A stretch of DNA of 64,000 bases from Noviherbaspirillum sp. Root189 (GTDB taxonomy: Bacteria > Pseudomonadota > Gammaproteobacteria > Burkholderiales > Burkholderiaceae_D): assembly GCF_001428545.1 (NCBI RefSeq), contig NZ_LMHZ01000067.1:57543-121542 (forward strand). Direction: 5' to 3'. The notes beneath the pieces were generated by a model. That model saw only the letters and a program-made list of their open reading frames with translations, did no database searches and was not told where the DNA came from. Below, piece after piece: positions 36,312-44,433 of the stretch; position 1 is the first letter of the stretch, and every line of letters starts with the position of its first letter. Position numbers and translations under genes: made by a program.

Positions 36312-36910
36312 AGTTCCACCTCGGCAGGTGCGAGTACCGATGTGTCGTGGTCTTTTGCAAGTTTGGGCAGGCGCACATCAGTCACACGCCAGCCACGATG
36401 CGTCAGGCTGCCGCGAAACGGCGCACTACCTACCACGTTTCCTGTCAGGCGGATGGCCGAAGCATCGAAGCCCTCCGGCAAGCTCACCATGCTGCCTTCG
36501 TTTTCCTGGCGCACCGGCGCGATCGTGAAGTGCTCGTCCAGTACCTTTCTGCAACCCTCATGGACCACCCGTGCCGCAGCGCCAATCTCGGCATCCGAAT
36601 AGTTGGCCAGATTCTCTTGCGCGAAGTCGATCAGGCGCGCATCGCGCTGCAGAATGCTTAATAGCAAAAGTGCGGCATCCGGAGTCGCTTCCTTTAATGG
36701 TGATACAGCCGGTGCAGGCGGTGTCTCGGCCACCGGGGCCGGGGCAGGCTGGGGCACAGCGGTCTCGACCTTCTCATCGCTTAAGGAATTGATGCGCGTC
36801 GCAAAATCGAGATCGGAAAACGTGCGGAAGAATGCGCCAAAGGCAAGCGGAATCCTCCGTAAAAAGGACGGCTTTGCCTTATCCGGCGAGGGTGACTTCG
36901 AATCGGTCAT
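36308..36910 (-). CDS. DUF2760 domain protein
   Basis: 200 residues. Basic N-terminus with PSFLRRIPLAFGAFFRTFSD, a Pro/Ala linker, then the DUF2760 core: DAALLLLSILQRDARLIDFA, YSDAEIGAAARVVHEGCRKVL and the C-terminal LTGNVVGSAPFRGSLTHRGW. First gene of the three-gene operon with two Hsp70 proteins; both junctions overlap, so the products are probably made in fixed ratio. DUF2760 is known for this neighbourhood but has no assigned function; a co-chaperone or adaptor is an inference. Confidence 0.85.
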   Translation of the reverse strand: MTDSKSPSPDKAKPSFLRRIPLAFGAFFRTFSDLDFATRINSLSDEKVETAVPQPAPAPVAETPPAPAVSPLKEATPDAALLLLSILQRDARLIDFAQENLANYSDAEIGAAARVVHEGCRKVLDEHFTIAPVRQENEGSMVSLPEGFDASAIRLTGNVVGSAPFRGSLTHRGWRVTDVRLPKLAKDHDTSVLAPAEVEL

Positions 36911-37279
36911 TTGTTGCTCCGTTCATTTTTAATTGCAATCGTTTAACGTAGACCATCTTGCAAAGCAGGTAAGTGATGTAACCCCATTCAGGGGCAAATC
37001 GCATTACGCAAGCTTAAGATTAATGATCGCAGCGTAAAGGGCTGGATTATGTCAGATTCGGGCTAAACGAGGATGTTTCACGCGATTGCTCTAATGAAAC
37101 AAGAGTAAGTATGGAGGCAGCAATGACAAAGCGATGAAGCGATGCAGTGTCGAATGAGGACTGGAGTCACACCTCACACCGCTGGATTGTTACCACGATG
37201 CCGCTTTACTGCGGGAACGGCCTGGTGAACGGGTGGTGGCTAATTCGCTTGCCTGTGACCCTATGGGTCACAAGCATCA
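36911..37279. other. Intergenic region upstream of the DUF2760-Hsp70 operon
   Basis: A 369-base gap holding the operon promoter. A perfect inverted repeat, TGTGACCC-TAT-GGGTCACA (37254-37272), lies just beyond the DUF3079 stop codon and may be its terminator or an operator. No sigma-32-type promoter with correct spacing and orientation was found upstream of the Hsp70 operon. Confidence 0.45.
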
Positions 37280-37492
37280 TCAGGACTTTGACGAGGTAAT
37301 GACGCCGGCGCACTCATCGGCGTCCGTACTGGCAAGGCCCCACTCTTGCCAGTCCTTTCCGAACAACTCAACCGGATGTTGGGTGCGTTCCGAGCCGTTA
37401 CCGCAAGCCAAAGAGTCGGCCGGACAATATCTGTCGCATCCCCAGCAAACGCGTTCCGGGTTTTTTGGCGTAATGGGAAATTTCTTTGCCAT
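37280..37492 (-). CDS. DUF3079 family small Cys-containing protein
   Basis: 70 residues starting MAKKFPITPKNPERVCWGCD. Pattern CWGCDRYCPADSLACGNGSERTQHPVELFG is characteristic of DUF3079. Four cysteines (CxxC, C, C) suggest metal binding, perhaps zinc or an iron-sulfur centre. The C-terminal dozen residues differ from the usual family end. Function unknown. Confidence 0.82.
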   Translation of the reverse strand: MAKKFPITPKNPERVCWGCDRYCPADSLACGNGSERTQHPVELFGKDWQEWGLASTDADECAGVITSSKS

Positions 37493-37533
37493 GGCTCGTC
37501 CGCTGTAAAGTTGACCGACAATAGATTAACGAG

Positions 37534-37559
37534 GGTGCGTTATGGCTTGGGATTGGTAT
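37534..37559. repeat. Solo end of the interspersed repeat, inside the tlpA-like 3' end
   Basis: 26 bases match the reverse complement of the left end of the element at 12892 and 17104 with one mismatch (GGTGCGTTATGGCTTGGGAT, then TGGTAT). No inner or right-end sequence remains. The stop codon and last five codons (NTNPKP) of the adjoining thioredoxin-like gene are within it. Confidence 0.75.
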
Positions 37560-38016
37560 TAGGCACGCTTCTGCGCAATACCGACTCTATCTCTTCCCGC
37601 GTCACCGGTCCCTCTTTAACGAATATTTGTTGGCCTGTGCCATCGTACAGATAAGAGGTCGGATAACCGCGCGGCTTGAATTGATCCGCTAACTTTATAT
37701 TGCCTGCGACGATAGGATAGGTGACATGGAGTTTTTCAGAAAATTGTGTAATGCGCTGTGGATTCTGTCCGTCGACTGCCAGACCGATGACGACGAGGTC
37801 GCGACGTGCCTTGCTTAATGCTTCCAGTTCGGGCATTTCGGCAAGACAAGGAGGACACCATGTTGCCCACAGATTGACAAGTACCCATTTACCTCGGTAA
37901 CCGTCAAGCGTATGCACTTGCCCCGCTGTGTCGGTCATCGTGAAATTTAAAGGGGCGGAGACGGCCACCATCGGCAATGAAACCGATGCCAGCAACAAAA
38001 TCAGTTTCCTAAACAT
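37540..38016 (-). CDS. Periplasmic TlpA-like thioredoxin-fold protein
   Basis: 158 residues. Signal peptide to about residue 21, then a TlpA/ResA thioredoxin fold: GYRGKWVLVNLWATWCPPCL with the CPPC redox pair, and the cis-proline loop GYPTSYLYD. It should reduce disulphides, for example apocytochrome c or copper sites, in the periplasm. It follows the outer-membrane gene with the Dnr-like box, 63 bases apart, and may be co-transcribed with it. The C-terminal NTNPKP is repeat-derived. Confidence 0.9.
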   Translation of the reverse strand: MFRKLILLLASVSLPMVAVSAPLNFTMTDTAGQVHTLDGYRGKWVLVNLWATWCPPCLAEMPELEALSKARRDLVVIGLAVDGQNPQRITQFSEKLHVTYPIVAGNIKLADQFKPRGYPTSYLYDGTGQQIFVKEGPVTREEIESVLRRSVPNTNPKP

Positions 38017-38079
38017 TGCTATCCTCCGTGTTGTCCGTGCACGCCCGATTCACATCAAAAGAGACAGGTATGCGGATAA

Positions 38080-39039
38080 TTAAAATCTACCGCTCAGTCC
38101 GGCCAGCAGGCCGCGTGGTGAAGTCAATTGCACGCCATTGACATGCTGATAGACCGGATGCTGATAGAAGGCATAGACCTGAATACTTTGCGAGATGGCG
38201 TAGCTAATCCCGGGACTGACATAGGCGAACCGGCCTCCACTATCAGCCGGCTCTGCTTCGCTGCCACGGTCGCGTCCCTTGAACAGCGTATTCAATTGCA
38301 CCAGCGCACCGAGCTTATCGCTTATCCCGTACCGATATCCCAGGTCGGCACCGAACTGCGCGCCCGGCTTGTACTGGTCATGCGTGTTGAGCGGACGCTG
38401 GTACTGTATCTGCGTAAACCATGAAGCGTCACCGTCTGGCAGTTTCTGATGGTGATACGCGCCGAGCACTAAATCGGTTGTTCCAGTGCCTGGCTGGAGG
38501 CTGCGCTCCGCGACGCCGCCTGCTGCGTTACGCACGGAGGTCTTGCCCGTAGGTAGTTTGAGCCCGAAAGACAAGCCTGTAGTGCTCGGCTTTTCCGGTT
38601 GGCCGTAAAAAGGCCGTTGATAGCGGCCGATAACGCGCACATCCCCAAGTTCCGTATAACGCCATTCTTCAGGCAATTGCGCGCCACGGTGATTGTGTAT
38701 ATGCGTATGGTTGCGATCTGTTAAAGGTGCGGTCACCGATATACCCCACCCGGATTCGAACGAATGGCTGTAAGTCGCAACGAGATTGCGATTCACTGTT
38801 TTGACTTCATCGTGGTGATGACTTATCTGTCCAACGGCAATCTTGTCGCTCCCAGCGCGAGGTTGGTCCTGTTCGATGAATTCATACCGCAGGTCGAACG
38901 ATGATCCCGCTTCAACCATGGCGCTTTCGGTTGTCCAGTTTGTATTTACGGTACAGAACGCCGACCCGCAACTGGCCGATGCAATAACGGGAACGCCGAG
39001 ACAGTATGCTGCGAGAACGGTGAGATTTAGGGTTTTCAT
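38080..39039 (-). CDS. Outer-membrane beta-barrel protein, His-rich loops
   Basis: 319 residues. Signal peptide ending ASA|SCGSAFC. The rest alternates aromatic and polar residues, with many strands and a C-terminal Phe (LLAGLSGRF), as in outer-membrane barrels. Two loops are rich in His: QISHHHDEVKT and NHTHIHNHRGAQ, so metal (copper or zinc) binding is plausible. It is divergent from nirK, with a Dnr-like box in its upstream region, and precedes a TlpA-like gene. Suggests copper handling for NirK; this is an inference. Confidence 0.75.
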   Translation of the reverse strand: MKTLNLTVLAAYCLGVPVIASASCGSAFCTVNTNWTTESAMVEAGSSFDLRYEFIEQDQPRAGSDKIAVGQISHHHDEVKTVNRNLVATYSHSFESGWGISVTAPLTDRNHTHIHNHRGAQLPEEWRYTELGDVRVIGRYQRPFYGQPEKPSTTGLSFGLKLPTGKTSVRNAAGGVAERSLQPGTGTTDLVLGAYHHQKLPDGDASWFTQIQYQRPLNTHDQYKPGAQFGADLGYRYGISDKLGALVQLNTLFKGRDRGSEAEPADSGGRFAYVSPGISYAISQSIQVYAFYQHPVYQHVNGVQLTSPRGLLAGLSGRF

Positions 39040-39149
39040 TTATCGTCAGGAATGCATTATTTAATAAGCCTGGCACACCAGCTTGGCGACGGCGAAGACA
39101 AGCGCTTAAAGAATGCAGCCATGCTATCGCCTCGATAGTCTTTTAATGA

Positions 39150-39163
39150 TTGATCTGGGTCAA
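39150..39163. promoter_or_regulatory. FNR/Dnr-like box for the outer-membrane gene
   Basis: TTGAT-CTGG-GTCAA, one base away from TTGAT-N4-ATCAA. It lies about 110 bases upstream of the minus-strand start at 39039 and on the far side from nirK. Confidence 0.6.
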
Positions 39164-39370
39164 TTTATTCCGGATTGTCGTTTTCTTGGTGATGCGGTGC
39201 CGGCACCGGCAAGCGAGTCGTGCTTGGCAAGTTCACGTTTCAACATTGCTGCGCATTGCCTCTCTAGAGATCGATGGGAAAGATGGTTTCGTGTTTCGTA
39301 TATCGCCTTCTCGCCGGAATTCGCATGCAGTGAGGCGAAACTGCACATCGCCGAGGCGAGTTTGTAAAAC

Positions 39371-39384
39371 TTGACCTAGATCAT
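39371..39384. promoter_or_regulatory. FNR/Dnr-like box for nirK
   Basis: TTGAC-CTAG-ATCAT, two bases from the consensus, centred about 94 bases before the nirK start codon. A Dnr-type regulator gene follows nirK. Confidence 0.6.
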
Positions 39385-39471
39385 TCTTTAAAGATGCGTC
39401 AAAACCGTATGATTTGAGCGTCCTGAGCCGGAACCACTTACCTCCTCGGCCAGTTAATAAAGGTGAAAAAA

Positions 39472-40878
39472 ATGGAACGCAAACTTATCTCCCGTCTGGT
39501 TGCATGCGCTGTGTTAGGCCTTGCAAGTGTCTCCGTCGCTTACGCAGCAACTGGCCACGAACACAGCAGCAGCACATCTGTTCAAATTCGTCCTGATGTG
39601 ACCTATACGCTACGCACCGACATTGCGGACGGCAAGCTGGTGTTCATTGGTGAGACTGGCGCGATCAAGGGCAAGGTTAACCCGCAACTTGTTGTCGCAG
39701 AAGGCGCCGTGGTACAGATCAACCTGGTGAACGGTGATGGCGCGACGCATGATATTTCGGTTCCGGACTTCTCTGCGAAATCGAACCAGCTCAACGCGAA
39801 AGGATCGAGTACCTCCATCGTATTCAAAGCCAACAAGAAGGGCGATTTTCAGTATATTTGTACCTTGCCCGGCCACGTCCAGGCTGGCATGATTGGAAAG
39901 ATTACCGTTGGTGGTGGTAGCGTTGCGAAACAGGCGCCTAAGGGAGTGGACATCTCGGCAAGTCCATTTGATGTTGGCCAGCCGGTCGGAAAACGCGGCC
40001 CGCAAAAGATGACGGTCAATCTCGAGACGACTGAAGTGCTCGGTCAGCTTGCAGATGGCTCTACCTATAAATACTGGACCTTTAATAACAAGGTGCCGGG
40101 ACCGTTCATTCGTACACGCGTTGGCGACACCGTAACCGTGAACATGGCAAATGCCAAGGACAGCCATATGATTCACTCGGTTGACTTCCATGCGGTCACC
40201 GGGCCTGGTGGTGGTGCGGCAGTCACCCAGGCGGCTCCGGGAAGCAAAAAGAGCTTCACCTTCAAGGCCCTTAATCCCGGCTTGTACGTGTACCACTGCG
40301 CAACACCGATGGTTGCTCAACACATCTCCAATGGCATGTATGGCATGATCCTTGTTGAGCCGGAAGGCGGGCTGCCGAAGGTAGACCGTGAGTTCTATGT
40401 CATGCAAGGTGAACTCTATACCGCACAACGTCACGGTACACAGGGCGAGAATGAATTCTCACTCGATAAGCTGCTGGCAGAACAGCCCGAACATCTGATG
40501 TTCAATGGTAACCATGATGCATTGACCAAGACCCATCGGATGGAGGCAAAGGTCGGCGAAACTGTCCGTATATTCTTCGGCGTCGGCGGACCGAATGCCA
40601 CATCGAGCTTCCATGTAATTGGTGAAATTTTCGACCGCGTCTACTCGATGGGCGATCTCACATCAGCGCCGCTCCAGAATGTGCAGACCACGACAGTAGC
40701 GCCAGGCGGCGCGACCATGGTCGAGTTCAAGGTCGAGGCGCCTGGCCGCCTGATTCTCGTGGACCATGCCTTGTCCCGGATGGAAAAAGGTTTGGTTGGC
40801 TTCCTGCATGTGGATGGTCCTGAAAATGCCGACGTGTTCAGGGCGCACAGCAAACCCGATGGCGATTCCGGCCATTAA
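39472..40878 (+). CDS. nirK: Three-domain copper nitrite reductase with N-terminal cupredoxin
   Basis: 468 residues from the ATG at 39472 (AAAGGTG upstream). Signal peptide ends VAYA. An extra cupredoxin domain (about 35-146) has a full type 1 copper set: His93, Cys130, His135, Met140. The nitrite reductase core (about 175-455) has type 1 ligands His235, Cys276, His284, Met289, type 2 ligands His240, His275, His381, the catalytic Asp238 and likely His355. The core ASAG-like CATPMVAQHISNGM resembles the AniA class. It reduces nitrite to NO in the periplasm; the N-terminal domain may relay electrons or help docking. A Dnr-like box precedes it and a terminator follows. Confidence 0.95.
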   Translation: MERKLISRLVACAVLGLASVSVAYAATGHEHSSSTSVQIRPDVTYTLRTDIADGKLVFIGETGAIKGKVNPQLVVAEGAVVQINLVNGDGATHDISVPDFSAKSNQLNAKGSSTSIVFKANKKGDFQYICTLPGHVQAGMIGKITVGGGSVAKQAPKGVDISASPFDVGQPVGKRGPQKMTVNLETTEVLGQLADGSTYKYWTFNNKVPGPFIRTRVGDTVTVNMANAKDSHMIHSVDFHAVTGPGGGAAVTQAAPGSKKSFTFKALNPGLYVYHCATPMVAQHISNGMYGMILVEPEGGLPKVDREFYVMQGELYTAQRHGTQGENEFSLDKLLAEQPEHLMFNGNHDALTKTHRMEAKVGETVRIFFGVGGPNATSSFHVIGEIFDRVYSMGDLTSAPLQNVQTTTVAPGGATMVEFKVEAPGRLILVDHALSRMEKGLVGFLHVDGPENADVFRAHSKPDGDSGH

Positions 40879-40909
40879 ACGCCAGAACGTCGGCAAAAGC
40901 CGGTAAAAG

Positions 40910-40934
40910 AAAAGCCCGCCGCGAGCGGGCTTTT
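40910..40934 (+). terminator. Rho-independent terminator after nirK
   Basis: AAAAGCCCGC and GCGGGCTTTT form a 10-bp stem around CGCGA, ending in T's. It separates nirK from the Crp/Fnr regulator gene. Confidence 0.88.
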
Positions 40935-41043
40935 GCACATGCTTATCGCTTACCTTTGTTACGAAAACACAGGTCATGGCAACAAGGCCCTGATCGTTGG
41001 TCAATGCAATCGTTCTAATTTCCAATTTTCCGGAGTGAGCTTC

Positions 41044-41730
41044 ATGTCTTCTCTTAAAGTCGATCGGCGGGAGTTTTTGAAACGTCTTCCCTTGTTTAAC
41101 GATGTCACTCTTGATGAACTCGACCAGATCGCAGCTTCCACGACCGAACTCCATATGCCGAAGGGCGGCATGATATTCCGGCGCGGCGATCCCTGCGACG
41201 GATTCCATATCGTGATCTATGGACAGGTGAAGCTCGGCTTTACATCGACTCAGGGCGACGAAAAAGTTGTCGAGATCATCAGTCGCGGCCAGAGCTTCGG
41301 CGAAGCACTCATGTTTATGGAGAAGCCTTACATCGTCAACGCACAGGCGCTTGCCGACTCCCTGTTATTATATATTTCGAAGAACGCGGTATTTGCCGAA
41401 CTGGATCGCAACCCGAAATTTGCCCGTCGCATGCTGGCCGGGCTCAGTCGCCGACTGCACGGGTTGATCTCGGATGTCGAAGCCTACTCGCTTCGATCGG
41501 CCAGCCAGCGCGTAATTGGCTACCTGCTCAAGGAAGAGCCGGACGGTGGTGGTGACGGTGGCCGCGTGACCCTTTCGGTAAGCAAAAAACTGCTTGCGTC
41601 ACGACTTAATCTGACGCCCGAACATTTTTCGCGTGTCTTGCATGAACTCGTCGCACGCGAACTGATTGAGGTAAAGGGACGCGAAGTCGTCATACTGGAT
41701 ATAGAACGACTTCGGAATTTTGAAGGATAG
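41044..41730 (+). CDS. dnr: Dnr-type Crp/Fnr transcriptional regulator
   Basis: 228 residues from MSSLKVDRRE with GGAG upstream. Cyclic-nucleotide-binding fold (about 15-130) with GQSFGEALMF, then a dimer helix and a winged HTH: KKLLASRLNLTPEHFSRVLHEL. It lacks the N-terminal cysteine cluster of Fnr, so it is not an iron-sulfur oxygen sensor. It resembles Dnr/NnrR regulators that respond to NO through heme. Its likely sites are the TTGAY-N4-RTCAN boxes upstream of nirK, the outer-membrane gene, nnrS and hemN. Confidence 0.85.
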   Translation: MSSLKVDRREFLKRLPLFNDVTLDELDQIAASTTELHMPKGGMIFRRGDPCDGFHIVIYGQVKLGFTSTQGDEKVVEIISRGQSFGEALMFMEKPYIVNAQALADSLLLYISKNAVFAELDRNPKFARRMLAGLSRRLHGLISDVEAYSLRSASQRVIGYLLKEEPDGGGDGGRVTLSVSKKLLASRLNLTPEHFSRVLHELVARELIEVKGREVVILDIERLRNFEG

Positions 41731-41793
41731 GACTATCCTCAACGTTGCCCGGCATAGTTCCCCAACGCGAAGATAGGCCGAAGCTTATTGGTA

Positions 41794-44283
41794 CTAACCA
41801 CAACCGCCGATGTAGTTGCATTCTGCGCAGCGTGTGCAACCGTCGACCTTTTGCAGTGCATACGCACCACAGTCCGGGCATTTTTTCCTGCCAATCGTAC
41901 GATTCAACTCGCCGTGAAACTGTAACGGTGGCTGTTCGTCGCCATGCAAGGCGGCATCACGTTCGATCAGGCGCCGCGCGAGTGCAGCAATCGGTACTTG
42001 ATTACCGTAGCTGTCAAGGAAGCCACGCCTGACCAGGATGCGTTGAAGCATGAAGCCAACCGCTGCCACTTCCGAATCGTGGTACATCGGCAGGTTAGTG
42101 CCGTCTTCCTTTGTCAAGCTTCCACAGCGCACCGGTCCCTTGTCCCATACCACTTCACGCATGTCGCCGAGCGCCTTGGCAATCGAGCCCCCCGACCGTG
42201 CCGCCATCGACAATAACCGCATTGAAGCGGTGATCCATTGCTGGCCATCGGACTTCTGACCAGCGGGCATGAAGAATTCAAATGGCCTTTCGATTGTCAC
42301 CGGCTGTCCATCGAGCGTGCCGGTAACCCGGATAAAGCTTACCGTCAGATAGACCGCTTTTTTTCCTTCCTGCGTTGAGTATTCCACCTTTGAGGTAACT
42401 GATTCCAGTTCTCCAAGCGGCCGGCTTGCAAACTGCTTTCGCAAGGGATCATCATCCGGCGGCATGGAGGGCGTTGCGGGCGCTGGTGCGCCGCTGCCGA
42501 CGCTGAGGACGCTGCCTAGAACGGTATTCGGCCTGTACGTGGTCAAACCCTTTAATCTGGCTATCCAGGCATCGAAGTAGAGGTTTTTGAAATTTTCATA
42601 GGGATAGTCTTCCGGCACATTGACGGTTTTTGAAATCGAGGTATCGATAAAAGGTTGAACGGCACGCATCATCTGCAAGTGATCGGTCGCCGACATCTGA
42701 AGCGCGGTGACAAACTGTGCAGGGAGTTGGGCATCATCCGCTACATCGTGACCCAGGTGCCGGTAAAGCCGCCACGCATGATCGGCGACTTCATACACAC
42801 GGGTCGATCCGTCCAACATGCGTTTTTTACGGTTATAGACCCAGGAAAACGCGGGTTCGATGCCATTGGACGCATTATCGGCAAACGCGAGCGTAATCGT
42901 ACCCGTCGGGGCGATCGACAACAGATGAGAGTTACGGATGCCGTGTTTGCGGATCTCATCACGCAGGGTTTGCGGCAGGCGTGCAATGAACTGCCCATCC
43001 AGGTATTTTTCCGCGTCGAACAGGGGGAAAGCGCCTTTTTCTCTGGCAAGTTCGACAGACGCCGCATAGGCGGCGTTACGCAGTTCTTCCGCAATAGCCG
43101 ATGCCAGTGCGCGCCCCTCGTCTGAATCGTAGCGAAGGCCCATCATCACCAGTGCACTGCCAAGCCCCAGGAATCCAAGCCCCACCCGCCGTTTTGAGCG
43201 TCCTTCCTGTTGCTGCTTCTTGAGCGGCCACTGTGTGGCATCGATAGCAAGATCGAGCATGCGCACGGCGACCGCTGCAACCCGACGCATCTTGTCGAAG
43301 TCGAAATAAACGTTTGCCGAAAACGGATTAACCACGAACATCGTGAGATTGAGCGAGCCAAGGTCGCAGCATCCATAGGGTGGCAATGGCTGCTCTCCGC
43401 ATGGATTGGTTGCCGCAAGTCGCTCCGTGTAATACAGGTTGTTCTCGGCGTTCATGCGATCGATAAAGAGAATGCCGGGCTCGGCATGATCGTAGGTCGA
43501 CAACATGATCTTTTCCCAGAGATCGGCGGCACGCACTTCGCGGTACACCCACTTCCCATCCGGACGCTGACGGGCGCCAGCCAGTTTCTGCTCATCGCTG
43601 GGCGGGGCCTTATGTATTAACTGAAAGGTCGCGTCCGCGGCCAGGGCTTCCATGAACGCATCGGTAACGCCAATCGATAAATTAAAGTTTTTAAAGCCGC
43701 CAGTATCCTTGGCACTGATGAAGCCTTCGATATCGGGATGGTCGATTCGAAGCACACCCATTTGCGCACCGCGGCGCGATCCGGCGGATTCGACTGTCTT
43801 GCAAGAGGCGTCGAACACTTCCATATACGAGATCGGTCCGGACGCACGCGACCGTGTTCCCTTGACATAGCTGCCGAAGGGGCGGATCTCGCTAAAGTCA
43901 TATCCAACACCACCGCCGCGGCGCATGGTTTCCGCCGCCTCGGCCACGGCCGTGTAGATACCTGGCAGGTCGCCATCGCTGCCGGTGATTGAGTCGCCGA
44001 CGGGTTGAACGAAGCAGTTCATTAAAGTGGCCTTGATCTCCAGTCCGGCTGCGGAGTTGATACGTCCTGCAGGAACAAAGCCATTTTCCTGTGCCCACAC
44101 AAACAGCGTTTCCATTTCTGCCCGCTTTTTGGGCGTATCGACCGCAGCAAGGCCGCGCGCTACGCGTAGCCGAACGTCACGAACGCTGGTCTCGCTTCCC
44201 TTTGCATATTTTTCGAGCAGAACATCCACTGATACCTCTTGCGGTTCAAGCGAGGTTCCAATCATTTTTTCATTTGCATTCAT
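41794..44283 (-). CDS. nrdJ: Adenosylcobalamin-dependent (class II) ribonucleotide reductase
   Basis: 829 residues. Motifs: [14 protein letters not shown] with a conserved cysteine, [37 protein letters not shown] (active-site NxCxE) and IAPTGTITL. The C-terminal [21 protein letters not shown] forms a zinc-type cluster. It reduces ribonucleotides independently of oxygen using coenzyme B12, which suits growth on nitrate or nitrite. Upstream lies the CCTTAA-N6-TTAAGA motif. No cobalamin riboswitch was recognised in its short leader. Confidence 0.95.
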   Translation of the reverse strand: MNANEKMIGTSLEPQEVSVDVLLEKYAKGSETSVRDVRLRVARGLAAVDTPKKRAEMETLFVWAQENGFVPAGRINSAAGLEIKATLMNCFVQPVGDSITGSDGDLPGIYTAVAEAAETMRRGGGVGYDFSEIRPFGSYVKGTRSRASGPISYMEVFDASCKTVESAGSRRGAQMGVLRIDHPDIEGFISAKDTGGFKNFNLSIGVTDAFMEALAADATFQLIHKAPPSDEQKLAGARQRPDGKWVYREVRAADLWEKIMLSTYDHAEPGILFIDRMNAENNLYYTERLAATNPCGEQPLPPYGCCDLGSLNLTMFVVNPFSANVYFDFDKMRRVAAVAVRMLDLAIDATQWPLKKQQQEGRSKRRVGLGFLGLGSALVMMGLRYDSDEGRALASAIAEELRNAAYAASVELAREKGAFPLFDAEKYLDGQFIARLPQTLRDEIRKHGIRNSHLLSIAPTGTITLAFADNASNGIEPAFSWVYNRKKRMLDGSTRVYEVADHAWRLYRHLGHDVADDAQLPAQFVTALQMSATDHLQMMRAVQPFIDTSISKTVNVPEDYPYENFKNLYFDAWIARLKGLTTYRPNTVLGSVLSVGSGAPAPATPSMPPDDDPLRKQFASRPLGELESVTSKVEYSTQEGKKAVYLTVSFIRVTGTLDGQPVTIERPFEFFMPAGQKSDGQQWITASMRLLSMAARSGGSIAKALGDMREVVWDKGPVRCGSLTKEDGTNLPMYHDSEVAAVGFMLQRILVRRGFLDSYGNQVPIAALARRLIERDAALHGDEQPPLQFHGELNRTIGRKKCPDCGAYALQKVDGCTRCAECNYIGGCG

Positions 44284-44371
44284 TCTTCCATCCAGAATCA
44301 GGTCTATAAATTGTTATCCGCTATCGGCAAGTACCGGCATGACAGCAACTTTCGCCGACTTGATCAAAAGA

Positions 44372-44393
44372 TTCCTTAATTTCGCTTAAGAAA
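44372..44393. promoter_or_regulatory. Palindromic motif CCTTAA-N6-TTAAGA, copy 1 (nrdJ)
   Basis: TTCCTTAA-TTTCGC-TTAAGAAA, about 90 bases upstream of the nrdJ start codon. The same spacing and half-sites recur near 46480 and 56118. No regulator is assigned. Confidence 0.5.
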
Positions 44394-44433
44394 TTTATAG
44401 CCGCGCCTGGAGTGTCGTGAGTGAGAAGAGTGT

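Noticed and set aside
36911..36990. Possible heat-shock (sigma-32) promoter near the Hsp70 operon: CTTGCA...CCCCAT
   Set aside because: Orientation is away from the operon and the spacing is about 19 bases instead of 13-15.
39610..40434. 274-codon minus-strand frame inside nirK
   Set aside because: Antisense to an unmistakable nitrite reductase; no ribosome-binding site or recognisable protein.
40980..41043. Dnr box upstream of dnr itself (CTGATCGTTGGTCAA)
   Set aside because: The spacer is 5 bases instead of 4, so the half-sites are out of register with the consensus.
44284..44433. Cobalamin riboswitch upstream of the B12-dependent nrdJ
   Set aside because: The upstream gap is only 150 bases, too short for a full element, and no B12-box-like sequence was seen.
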